A stretch of DNA of 22,579 bases from HK-STAS-PATE-2 sp035906575 (GTDB taxonomy: Bacteria > Patescibacteriota > Patescibacteriia > 2-12-FULL-60-25): NCBI GenBank assembly GCA_035906575.1, contig JAMIEW010000077.1:1-22579 (forward strand), given 5' to 3'. Positions within the stretch are counted from its first letter, which is position 1. Every line of letters begins with the position of its first letter. Positions 12,118-20,600 of this stretch are shown here, piece by piece. The position numbers and the translations under genes are program-made. The notes beneath the pieces were generated by a model. It had not been told where the DNA came from and made no database searches. It was given only the letters and a program-made list of their open reading frames with translations.

Positions 12118-13104
12118 TTAGGCGAGTGCTAATTTGATGCGGGGCAAGACATGGGGTTCGCCCTCGGCATTGAGGGTGAATGGCTCTTCGATAATGAAGC
12201 CCGCGGCCTTTTTATGGCCTCCGCCCCCGAATTTCTGGCAAACAAGGCTGACATCGCGTTCTAAGCTACGAAAAGAACCTTTGACATGGCCGTTGGGGAG
12301 TTCACGTAAGACGAGAACGGTATCCGCATCTGAGCACGAAGCATTTAAGAAGTTTGAAATGCCGTCGAGGGCTTCTTGGCCATTTTTTGCGCTCTCTAGG
12401 TCCGCGCTTGTGGCATAGGTGTAAACGAGTTTCTGTTCTGGAAGAAATCGAAGGCGAGCGAGTACGGATCCCCATAGACGAAACGATTCAGGATCTTTGT
12501 TCATGGTGATACGACGAATGATTTCGTGACTGCGTGCTCCGCGTTTGCAGAGATCGGCTGCGGCGCGCATACCGGTTTCATTGGTGCCGGAGTTATGAAA
12601 GGTTGATGTGTCGGTCATTAATCCCAAAAGCAAAGACGTGGCGATTTGTGAGTCTACTTCGAATTCATGCGTGTTTAACCAGGTATGAATCACTTCGCAG
12701 GTTGAGCAGGCTTGCTTGTCGACGAGGTTGATAGTGCCAAAAAGATTATTCGTGGCATGATGATCGATATTTGCGAGCTCAAAAGCGGTCGGCACCTGTT
12801 TGAGGTATTCTTCGATGCCGATATGCGCGAGGTCACCGCCATCAACGGTAATGATCAAATCCCAGGGTTGTTTGAAGATTTCAGTATCATGCGTTTGTTC
12901 GTCGATATGATCGATGAACGAAAAAACTTCAGGGGCTTTAGTGATGCAGAAAAGCGTCGTCTCTTTGCCAAGCTTTTTCATGAGACGATAGATCGCGGTT
13001 GATGAGCCGATACTGTCGCCATCAGGGCGGCCGTCGCCAACGATAAGAATGCGCTTGGCCGTATCGACTGCGTTCTTGAGCGTATAGGACGTTCGATCAG
13101 CCAT
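12118..13104 (-). CDS. DHH-family phosphoesterase (NrnA-like)
   Basis: 328 residues with the DHH-DHHA1 order. Motif I is GDGRPDGDSIGSS (about 23-35), motif II DGGD (88-91), motif III NIDHH (112-116), and the C-terminal DHHA1 glycine loop is FGGGGHKKAAGF. NrnA-like enzymes use Mn2+ to degrade short oligoribonucleotides and may dephosphorylate pAp; cytoplasmic. The first His of the usual H-x-x-P-D-G-D motif is Asp24 here, which is uncommon. It lies 38 bases upstream of clpP in the same direction but clpP has its own promoter. The start is ATG 13104. Confidence 0.9.
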   Translation of the reverse strand: MADRTSYTLKNAVDTAKRILIVGDGRPDGDSIGSSTAIYRLMKKLGKETTLFCITKAPEVFSFIDHIDEQTHDTEIFKQPWDLIITVDGGDLAHIGIEEYLKQVPTAFELANIDHHATNNLFGTINLVDKQACSTCEVIHTWLNTHEFEVDSQIATSLLLGLMTDTSTFHNSGTNETGMRAAADLCKRGARSHEIIRRITMNKDPESFRLWGSVLARLRFLPEQKLVYTYATSADLESAKNGQEALDGISNFLNASCSDADTVLVLRELPNGHVKGSFRSLERDVSLVCQKFGGGGHKKAAGFIIEEPFTLNAEGEPHVLPRIKLALA

Positions 13105-13117
13105 AGTGAATTAGTCA

Positions 13118-13146
13118 ACTTAGCCTTATAAAGGCATGGGGGTCAA
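13118..13146 (-). promoter_or_regulatory. Possible promoter of the DHH gene
   Basis: TTGACC (13146-13141), an 18-base spacer and a weak TAAGTT ending 12 bases before the ATG, matching the spacing of the other promoters here. The -10 is poor, so this is tentative. Confidence 0.35.
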
Positions 13147-13183
13147 CCTTGATTTATATTTTAATCCGTGGTAACTCAGAGAC

Positions 13184-13188
13184 GGAGG
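13184..13188 (+). promoter_or_regulatory. Shine-Dalgarno GGAGG deciding the hydrolase start
   Basis: GGAGG five bases before ATG 13194. It favours this ATG over an in-frame TTG at 13149. Confidence 0.8.
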
Positions 13189-13193
13189 TTGCT

Positions 13194-13937
13194 ATGCCCA
13201 GCACCGTTCGAAGGATGCAGAATTTGCTGCGGGGGCAAGTACCGCCCCCGTCATCATCAAAGCCACCGACCCTCCAGGGTGAGGAGCGAAAGGCTTATGT
13301 GCCCGATCGCCCTTTGGCGCTCTTTGTCCCAGGGTATTTGTACCCGAGGCCGATCATGCGACCATTGGCCAAGCGCTTTCACAAAGCCGGCTTCGAATGT
13401 GATCTGTTGCGGGACGTCGTTCATGAACGACGCGTCTACGATCAGCAACTCGTTGAGATCACCAAGCATCTCGAGAGACACAAGAACGAGCTGAAGGCGG
13501 TGCCTTCGGTCACCTTTATCGGTCATGCTGTTGGAGGATTGCACGCCTATGGTGCCGCCGTTTGGCTCGCTCATACGGATTGGTATACGGGCAAGATCGT
13601 CGCTCTGCCGCTCGGCGCGCCTTTTCGCAAGCGAGGCAACTATCTGCAGGATGTTTTTTTGCGGATGAGTCTCGTGCGTCATGGTGCTACCGCTCTTTTG
13701 CAACCAACCGGTGAGCGGCTCTTCACTCCTGATCCGAAGGTTCGGCTGCTCTGCGTTGCTGGCACCAGAGACGAGCTCGTCGATGTCGACCGCGCAAAGA
13801 TGCACAAGACGCGCGCCGCGCTTGCGGTGGATGCGAACCATCAAGAACTCGTCCTCAGCAAAGAGGTTGCCGGAGTGCTCATACATTCTGTGCGTTCATT
13901 GTTGAATGATGAGAACGCCAGTACCCAAGCGTACTAA
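13194..13937 (+). CDS. Alpha/beta-hydrolase-like protein lacking the nucleophile Ser
   Basis: 248 residues from ATG 13194, set by GGAGG. The core reads like a small lipase or esterase fold: ALFVPGYLYPRPIMRPLAKR (start of the fold and oxyanion loop, about 41-60), then VTFIGHAVGGLHAYGAA where GHSxGG is expected, a late Asp in CVAGTRDELVD and a late His in VDANHQELVLS. Asp and His of a triad seem present, but the elbow residue is Ala (GCT; one base from TCT). No signal peptide. As it stands it would not work as a classical serine hydrolase; it may bind without cleaving, or use another mechanism. It has its own Shine-Dalgarno, is divergent from the DHH gene, and ends at a strong terminator. Confidence 0.75.
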   Translation: MPSTVRRMQNLLRGQVPPPSSSKPPTLQGEERKAYVPDRPLALFVPGYLYPRPIMRPLAKRFHKAGFECDLLRDVVHERRVYDQQLVEITKHLERHKNELKAVPSVTFIGHAVGGLHAYGAAVWLAHTDWYTGKIVALPLGAPFRKRGNYLQDVFLRMSLVRHGATALLQPTGERLFTPDPKVRLLCVAGTRDELVDVDRAKMHKTRAALAVDANHQELVLSKEVAGVLIHSVRSLLNDENASTQAY

Positions 13938-13942
13938 CTGAA

Positions 13943-13980
13943 AAGACCCTCGGCATCTGCCTGAGGGTCTTCTCGTTTTT
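13943..13980. terminator. Terminator between the hydrolase gene and rbfA
   Basis: AAGACCCTC / GAGGGTCTT with an inner GGCA / TGCC, followed by CTCG and T6. The T tract overlaps the rbfA stop codon. On the minus strand it ends in TTTTC, so weaker bidirectional use is possible. Confidence 0.85.
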
Positions 13981-14327
13981 TACAATTCGCCTTTTTGTTT
14001 GAGTTCGTACAAAGCACGTTCAACACCTTCGGCAACGGCTTCAGTATCATCGAATCCATAGTGGAGGCGGGGGATGCGGCGTAAACGGGCGCGGGTGGCG
14101 AGTCCATTTTTAATGTCCTTGGTGCGTTCTTGGAGGATTTCGAGCACGGTCTCTTTCATCGTTTCAGGAAAGACTGAGAGAACGAATTTGGCGTGACCTG
14201 TATTTGCCGTCACCTTAGCGCTCAAAACCGTCACCATGGTGCCGAGGGGAAACTCAATATCACGACTGAGGACTTCAGCCATGGCTTCACGGAGATGTTC
14301 AAATCCGGCTTCGACGCGTAGGGACAT
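13980..14327 (-). CDS. rbfA: Ribosome-binding factor A
   Basis: 115 residues, the usual RbfA size with a KH-like fold. Recognisable: EAGFEHLREAMAEVLSRDIE at the start, VTVLSAKVTANTGHAKFVLSV, and the RRIPRLHYGFDDTEAVAEGV segment (RIPxLxFxxD). RbfA binds the 30S subunit and helps mature the 5' end of 16S rRNA. The start is ATG 14327. It is divergent from the 14508 gene, which shares the 180-base intergenic space. I see no clear Shine-Dalgarno for rbfA. Confidence 0.88.
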   Translation of the reverse strand: MSLRVEAGFEHLREAMAEVLSRDIEFPLGTMVTVLSAKVTANTGHAKFVLSVFPETMKETVLEILQERTKDIKNGLATRARLRRIPRLHYGFDDTEAVAEGVERALYELKQKGEL

Positions 14328-14349
14328 AGATTGAGGCTATCTTTAACCT

Positions 14350-14362
14350 ATTCTAATAGAAT
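14350..14362. repeat. Short inverted repeat upstream of rbfA
   Basis: ATTCTA-A-TAGAAT, six-base arms around one base, in the divergent intergenic region; a small operator is possible. Function unknown. Confidence 0.4.
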
Positions 14363-14382
14363 CGTCCAGCCAAGGGTGATCA

Positions 14383-14411
14383 TTGACAAAACATGTATTT
14401 TAGTATATATA
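14383..14411 (+). promoter_or_regulatory. Promoter of the 14508 gene
   Basis: TTGACA (14383-14388), a 17-base spacer and TATATA (14406-14411) within an AT run. The predicted start is near 14418, giving a leader of about 90 bases, unlike the leaderless genes nearby. Confidence 0.75.
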
Positions 14412-14419
14412 TTTATCAA

Positions 14420-14437
14420 TTCAAACCACGGTTTGAA
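14420..14437. repeat. Perfect palindrome at the predicted start site
   Basis: TTCAAACC-AC-GGTTTGAA, an 18-base inverted repeat at about +3 to +20 of the predicted transcript. It is in the place of a repressor operator, or it could form a 5' hairpin. Confidence 0.65.
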
Positions 14438-14507
14438 GCTTATTGGACCTTGAAAAGACTTGCTTAGCTGGCACGCTTTATGGTTCTGCATGATGCGGAA
14501 TTAAGGA

Positions 14508-15263
14508 GTGAGCCAGAGACACGAAAGTTACAGACGCATGCGTACGAGCAAAAAGAAGGATCGTGAAATCGGCGAGGTGGTGAGTAACTTTGGCTTCGCC
14601 TTCGAGGTGTTTAAGGTGATCGCACATGCGGTCACAGCCTTAGGTGGCACAATAAAAGATCTGCAGCGGATCATTAAGGAGCCGGAGCTGCAGCAGAAGA
14701 TTGCAGAGCTCGTGGTTATTCCTGTTTATTTTCGGGTCTCGGTTGTCTACACGCAGCCTGGACTCGAGGAGTTGAAGCGTCGGTTCGCTCTCGTTAGCCC
14801 GTTCTACGATGCCTCACATTCCGAGGGTCCGCCCATTCCGTTCGAGGTGATCCAGCCGGACAAGTCCGTTCGACGATTCGAGCCGATTGAACGTTGCAGA
14901 AACATTTCAACCGAAAACCGGGATATTGCCTTCGAGTACATTCACTTTGATTGTCTTGTTACGTGTGATGAAGTGCTTGCTGAGATGGATCGCAAAGGAC
15001 TCCGTCCAGCTTTGTATGAAGAGCTTCTTTGCTTCGCGGAGGCATATCCTGACGAGTGGGCAAGGTACCCTGTTGCCGCCATCGGTTCTCGCATGAAAAC
15101 GCGTTCTGATGTGTACCGTGCGGCGTTGATACAGCGTCGGCTCGGTGACCATCTTTCGTGGCTTTCCGCAGATCTCGTTGGTGAGATTACCACATATCGT
15201 TCGACCGCTGGCGATAGACATACTTGGAATAGCGGCCATCGGTTCCTCGCCACTCGCAAGTAG
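14508..15263 (+). CDS. Conserved hypothetical protein
   Basis: 251 residues from GTG 14508, or 241 from ATG 14538. AAGGAG overlaps the GTG directly, too close for a normal Shine-Dalgarno, so the start is uncertain. The N-terminus is basic. Residues 20-70 are helical (GFAFEVFKVIAHAVTALGGTI, KEPELQQKIAELV). A central strand-rich part follows, then CDEVLAEMDRKGLRPALYEELLCFAEAYPDEW and a C-terminal end of form W-x(4)-RFLA. The EVLAEMDRKGLRPA...YPDEW pattern is, as I recall it, shared by hypothetical proteins of CPR bacteria. No catalytic motif is seen. Strong promoter with palindromic operator upstream and a strong terminator downstream: a single-gene unit. Confidence 0.75.
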   Translation: MSQRHESYRRMRTSKKKDREIGEVVSNFGFAFEVFKVIAHAVTALGGTIKDLQRIIKEPELQQKIAELVVIPVYFRVSVVYTQPGLEELKRRFALVSPFYDASHSEGPPIPFEVIQPDKSVRRFEPIERCRNISTENRDIAFEYIHFDCLVTCDEVLAEMDRKGLRPALYEELLCFAEAYPDEWARYPVAAIGSRMKTRSDVYRAALIQRRLGDHLSWLSADLVGEITTYRSTAGDRHTWNSGHRFLATRK

Positions 15264-15271
15264 TCTCTGAA

Positions 15272-15313
15272 CCCCGTCCATCCCGAAACATATCGGGGTG
15301 GGCGGGGTCTTTT
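15272..15313 (+). terminator. Strong terminator after the 14508 gene
   Basis: About 15 base pairs (CCCCGTCCATCCCGA with TCGGGGTGGGCGGGG, two G-U pairs) closed by a short loop and followed by TCTTTTC. It isolates the 14508 gene from smc. Confidence 0.88.
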
Positions 15314-15375
15314 CAGTTCTTTTTGACTCTTGGGTAGCGATTGTCTTCAGGCTGGATAAAAACGGGATTCAGGGC

Positions 15376-15381
15376 TAGTAT
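15376..15381 (+). promoter_or_regulatory. Possible smc -10 box
   Basis: TAGTAT ending 11 bases before the smc ATG, matching the spacing of the other leaderless starts. The -35 (TGGATA at 15353-15358, 17-base spacer) is weak. A strong terminator upstream means smc needs its own promoter. Confidence 0.4.
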
Positions 15382-15392
15382 ACGGGTGATCT

Positions 15393-17633
15393 ATGTCGCT
15401 CAAGCGTATTGAAATACAGGGGTTTAAAACCTTTGCCCAGAAGACCACGGTAGAGTTTCGCCCCGATGCGGGCGGGCAGCGTACCGTGACGGCTGTCGTC
15501 GGGCCTAATGGCTCGGGCAAGTCCAATATTGCGGACGCGATTCGTTGGGTAATGGGCGAACAGAGCTTGCGTCTTTTGCGTGGTAAGAAGTCTGAAGATG
15601 TGATTTTTAGTGGTACCGAAAAACGCGCCCGTTCGGGGTTTGCTGAAGTGACCATGGTGCTCGATAACCCAGATACCGAAAAGACAGGGGTTGGTACTGA
15701 AGAGATTCAGATTACGCGTCGTTTGTATCGTGACGGTCAAAGTGAATACGAAGTAAATAAACAGGGCGCGCGTTTGTCTGATGTGGCTTTGCTTTTGGCG
15801 CAGGCGGGTATCGGTCAGCGTACGTATAGTGTTATCGGCCAAGGCATGATCGACCAGGTTTTGGTTGCGAGCCCAATGGAGCGTCGTGAATTTTTTGATG
15901 AAGCTTTTGGTTTGAAACCGTTTCAGATGAAGCGCACTCAAGCCGTGAATAAGATGGAGGATTCGCGCAAAAATATCGGCCAAATCGAACTCATGATGAA
16001 TGAGCTCGGCCCGCGCTTGTCTTTGCTTGAGAAGCAAGTGAAGCGCCTCGCTGAACGCGAACGTATCGAAGAAGAATTACATGCCATTGAGAAGGCCTAT
16101 TATGGCCACGAATGGCGCAATCTTGATGTTAATATCAAGGTGATGACGGCGAAGTTTCAATTCGCGAAGAACGAAGAAGTTGGTCTCGAAGCACAGGCGC
16201 AAGAGCTCGAAAGCAAACTCACCGAGATGGAGAAAGCCACGCCGCAAGCGGATGGCTTTCGCGAACATCGCGCCAAGATCGACGCGCTTCGCGAACAGCG
16301 CCTCGGCTTTCGTGAACAAGAATTGAAACTTGAGACAAAGCGTGCTGTTGCTGAGGTCCGTGCCGAAAAACCTTGGGTGCCACTTCCACTCACCAAAATT
16401 ATTGAGCAGGTTGAATCGTTTAAATCACGCCATGAATCGTTGAAGGATTTACTTGCAAAAGATACCCCTGATTTGAACGCTATCCGCAACCAGGTGGGGA
16501 GTTTATTAACGGATACGCAGGATCTTATCGGTAAGCTTCAACGCCCAGCACCAGAGCCTGAAAAGTCTGTCATCGCTGATGCTTCAATTGATGAAGAATG
16601 GAACGAAATCCAAACGCAAAAGGCTGCTATTGAAGCCCAAATCAAAGAAGCTGAACAGACGCTCGATGCATGGCAAAAAGAAGAAGATGGTAAGCGCTCG
16701 CATGTCTTTGATACCCAGCGCGCTTTAACGAAATTACGCCATGACGCGCAGTCAGCAGAGCGCCGTGCCAGTGAAGCGAGTATCGAATTAGCTCGTTTAG
16801 AAACGCGCCGTGAAGGCGTGCTCGCTGATGTACGTATGCATGCGCCGCAACTCGAAGAAGAGCTCATGCGCGATGAATTCTTTCAGGGTGATGCGCCAAG
16901 CGATACGCCGGCCAAGATGCAGCGCTTGCGTTCGCAACTCGAATGGATCGGCGGCATTGATCCAGAGACGGTTAAAGAATATGAAGAGACCAAGAAGCGC
17001 GCTGATGAACTTGATATTCAATTGAATGATATCCGCGATGGTTTGCGTGCGCTTGAGACTATTGTTGGTGAACTTGATTCGACGATTAACGAACGCGCAA
17101 AACATGCCTTCGAACGCTTGAATAAAGAGTTCGCGCGTTATTTCAAAACCTTGTTTGGTGGTGGTGAAGCGCAGATCATCGAACTTCAGCCAGAAGTAAA
17201 AGCCGCTCCGGTTGATGGTCAAGAAGATGACGAAGAAGAGGAAGAAGAAGTCGCTGGTCCTGGTCGCGACGAACGCCAAGGGATCGATATCATGGTCACG
17301 CCTCCGGGCAAACGCTTCAAATCGATTAGTCTTTTATCGGGCGGTGAACGTGCTTTAACATCTATAGCACTTATCTGTGCCATCATGGCGACCAACCCTT
17401 CGCCATTCGTGGTGCTTGATGAGGTAGATGCCGCTCTCGATGAAACGAACTCACGTAAATTTGCCGAGATCGTCGCGTCACTCGCGGACAAAACGCAATT
17501 CATCGTCGTCACGCATAATCGCGCGACCATGGCGAAGGCCTCGCTGCTCTATGGTGTGACCATGGGCGATGACGGGGTGTCGCAATTACTGTCGGTAAGT
17601 TTAGAAGAGGTTGAGAAGATGAGAAATCAATAA
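15393..17633 (+). CDS. smc: SMC ATPase, shortened and without a recognisable hinge
   Basis: 746 residues; typical bacterial SMC is about 1150-1200. The ATPase head is complete: Walker A GPNGSGKS (37-44), signature LSGGE (648-652), Walker B VVLDEVDAALD (Asp676-Glu677), and an H-loop in VVTHNRATM. The N-terminal half has the SMC IFSGTEKRA and IGQGMIDQ segments. Between the heads are only two short coiled coils (about 200-320 and 390-510) joined by a Pro-rich linker (about 320-390, with PWVPLPLTK and PAPEPEKS); the Gly-rich hinge domain is missing. An acidic insert (DEEEEEE) is at about 610-620. SMC compacts and segregates chromosomes as a dimer bound through its hinge; without it, dimerisation must differ. 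No ScpA or ScpB is in the window. The next gene starts 8 bases after the stop. Confidence 0.9.
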   Translation: MSLKRIEIQGFKTFAQKTTVEFRPDAGGQRTVTAVVGPNGSGKSNIADAIRWVMGEQSLRLLRGKKSEDVIFSGTEKRARSGFAEVTMVLDNPDTEKTGVGTEEIQITRRLYRDGQSEYEVNKQGARLSDVALLLAQAGIGQRTYSVIGQGMIDQVLVASPMERREFFDEAFGLKPFQMKRTQAVNKMEDSRKNIGQIELMMNELGPRLSLLEKQVKRLAERERIEEELHAIEKAYYGHEWRNLDVNIKVMTAKFQFAKNEEVGLEAQAQELESKLTEMEKATPQADGFREHRAKIDALREQRLGFREQELKLETKRAVAEVRAEKPWVPLPLTKIIEQVESFKSRHESLKDLLAKDTPDLNAIRNQVGSLLTDTQDLIGKLQRPAPEPEKSVIADASIDEEWNEIQTQKAAIEAQIKEAEQTLDAWQKEEDGKRSHVFDTQRALTKLRHDAQSAERRASEASIELARLETRREGVLADVRMHAPQLEEELMRDEFFQGDAPSDTPAKMQRLRSQLEWIGGIDPETVKEYEETKKRADELDIQLNDIRDGLRALETIVGELDSTINERAKHAFERLNKEFARYFKTLFGGGEAQIIELQPEVKAAPVDGQEDDEEEEEEVAGPGRDERQGIDIMVTPPGKRFKSISLLSGGERALTSIALICAIMATNPSPFVVLDEVDAALDETNSRKFAEIVASLADKTQFIVVTHNRATMAKASLLYGVTMGDDGVSQLLSVSLEEVEKMRNQ

Positions 17634-17641
17634 ACAAAGCT

Positions 17642-20600
17642 ATGAGCAAAGCCATGAATAACGAAGAAGTGAAAGCATTGGTACAGACCTATCTTGATGG
17701 GATTGCTGCCAAATATAAAACCGGCTCAGCACGCGAGCATGCTTACCGACCGTTATTCGAAAACCTCATCAAAGGGCTGGATTCAACTATTCAACCTTTG
17801 AATGATCCTGCTCGCAGCCAACACGGTAACCCTGACTTTGTTTTTTTACGTAAAGATATTATTTTGGGCTACGCCGAAACCAAAGACGTTGGTGTAGATC
17901 TCGATAAAACCGAGAAAACCAACCAAATGGACCGTTATCGAGGTTATGCCAATCTTATTTTGACGGATTATCTCGAGTTTCGTTTTTATAAAAACGGTGA
18001 AAAGTATCACGATGTCTGTTTGGGTAAGGCAAAGAGCGAAGGTAATATTGAGTTTTACCCTGAGCAGATAGCTCAATTCATGAAAGAGCTAGGTGCCTTT
18101 TTTGAATTACCGCCAGAGCGCGTTAAAAGCGGCAAGCGTTTAGCTGAGATCATGGGCGGTAAAGCCCAGCGTATTCGTCATAATGTTGCCGCCTATCTTG
18201 CCAGTAAAGAAGAACGTAACGAAGAGCTTGAGAAGATCTATACCATGATGAAGGGCTTGCTCGTGCATGACCTGACTGAAGAGAAGTTTGCCGATATGTA
18301 TGCGCAGACCCTTGTTTATGGTCTTTTTGTTGCGCGTTACAGTGATGAAACACCAGAGAATTTTTCACGCAAAGAAGCTCGCGACCTCGTGCCGGCGTCA
18401 AACCCATTTTTACGCGAGTTCTTTGACCATATCGTCGGCCCTCGTTTTGATGCGCGTTTGGGCTATATTGTTGATGAGCTTTGTGAAGTCTTCAAGGTTA
18501 GCGATGTAAAAGAAATTGTTCATAAACATCTCAAGGTTACCGATGATGCTCAGGACGAAAAAGACCCGATCATCCATTTCTATGAGGATTTTTTGAAAGA
18601 ATACGACCCGATCGAACGCAAAAAGATGGGTGCCTATTATACGCCGATTCCGGTCGTGCGATTTATCATCCGTAGCGTCGATAAGATTTTGAAAGAGGAG
18701 TTTGGTTTGGCGAAGGGGTTAGCGGATACGTCTAAGAAGAAAGTCGAAGTTTGGCAGCAGGGTGTCAAAAAGACGATTGAGATGCACAAAGTCCAGATTC
18801 TTGACCCAGCTGTTGGTACGGCGACGTTTTTGAATGAGATTATTAAATTTATCTATCAGGGTTTCAAAGGCCAAGAGGGGAGATGGCCATCTTATGCTGC
18901 CGCTGATCTGGTTCCACGCCTACACGGGTTTGAGCTGATGATGGCGCCGTATACGATCGCTCACCTTAAACTTGGTATGACGCTGCAAGAAACGGGCTTA
19001 AAGCACCTTGATGGGCGTTTAGGGGTGTATCTGACCAATACTCTGACTGAAGGTGTCACTACGAAGACCGATCTTTTTAATTTTGGGTTGGCTGAGACGG
19101 TGAGTAATGAGGCGAAGGAGGCGGCCAAAATCAAGACAGAGAGGCCGATTATGGTGGTGATTGGGAATCCTCCGTATAGCGTGAGTAGTAACAATAAAGG
19201 CGAGTATATTCAGAATCTTATCGCTGATTATAAGAAAGATCTTAATGAAAAGAAGATCAATCTTGATGATGATTATATTAAGTTCATTCGATTTGCAGAA
19301 TCTCTCATCGAGAAAAATGGCGAGGGTATTGTGGGAATGATTACGAACAATAGTTTTATTGACGGGGTTACACATCGTCAGATGCGTAAACATCTACTGG
19401 AAACCTTTGATAAGATATATGTTTTGGACTTGCATGGTAATAGTAAGAAGAAAGAAAAAGCCAAAGATGGCAGCAAGGATGAAAATGTTTTCGATATTCA
19501 GCAAGGTGTGTCGATTATTTTAGGCATCAAGACAGGCAAAAAAACGTCTAAAGAGTATGGGGTTTTATATCATTTTGATACGTTCGGTCTTCGTAAAACT
19601 AAATTCGCTCTACTGGAGCAGAAGGAAATGTCTTGGAGTTTAATTGATCCGGTCGAGCCTTACTTCTTTTTTGCTCCAAAGAATTTTGATGGCCATAAAG
19701 CGTACGAGCAAGGTACTTCAGTGGATGATTTATTCATCGATGGTTCATCAGGTCTTGAAACCACAAGAGATGATCTCGTTGTGGGATTTTCGGAAGGTGA
19801 GCTATCAGAGGTCATTAAGCTCGCCAAGGTTGATCCGCAAAAACTTCTAACTATATCAGAACGCGTTCAGCTAAAGGATGTTGAGCCCGTATCGAAAGCG
19901 ATAATAGGCGGCGAATATAGCGTTGAGAATCTAGCCTATAGGCCATTTGATACCCGTAAAGTGCTTTATTCAGAAAAGAATGGTGGCACTATGTGGCGTT
20001 CGCGAGGGAAGTTAATGAAGCAGATGATTAAGGGTAATCTCGGAATTGCTTTTTCTAGAACGGTTTACGGTGCATATGATTGGCAAGACGTTCAAGTGTT
20101 GGACGCTTTAGTCGAGAAAGGGTTTATGGCTATGAGAATTAGCAATGCTGCCAAGCTATACCCGCTCTATCTCTATTCTGACACCGGCGACGAAAAAATC
20201 CCCAACTTCAACCCCGACCAAATCAAGCTCCTCACAGCTCATTTAAGAAAGGATTGGACCCCAGAAAATATCTTAGATTATATCTACGCTGTCTTGCATT
20301 CGCCTGCTTATCGCGAGAAGTACAAAGAGTTCTTAAAAATCGACTTCCCCCGCGTACCAGCGCCTAAAGACGATAAAGAGTTTCAAGAATTAGCCGCGCT
20401 CGGTTTGCAGCTGCGTGAACTTCACTTGTTGAAGTCGCCGAAGGTTCAAAACTACATCACGACCTTTCCAAAAGAAGGTAGTGATGAGGTGGTAAAGGTT
20501 GAATACAAAGAAGGAAAAGTCTTTATCAATCCCGATCAGTACTTCGGCGACGTACCAGAAGTCGCCTGGAGCTTCTATATCGGCGGCTACCAGCCGGCTC

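Noticed and set aside
13149..13193. TTG start for the hydrolase-like gene
   Set aside because: GGAGG five bases before ATG 13194 marks the later start.
14480..14566. 28-codon ORF (ATG 14480) overlapping the start of the 14508 gene
   Set aside because: No Shine-Dalgarno, no near promoter and no recognisable peptide; it could be chance.
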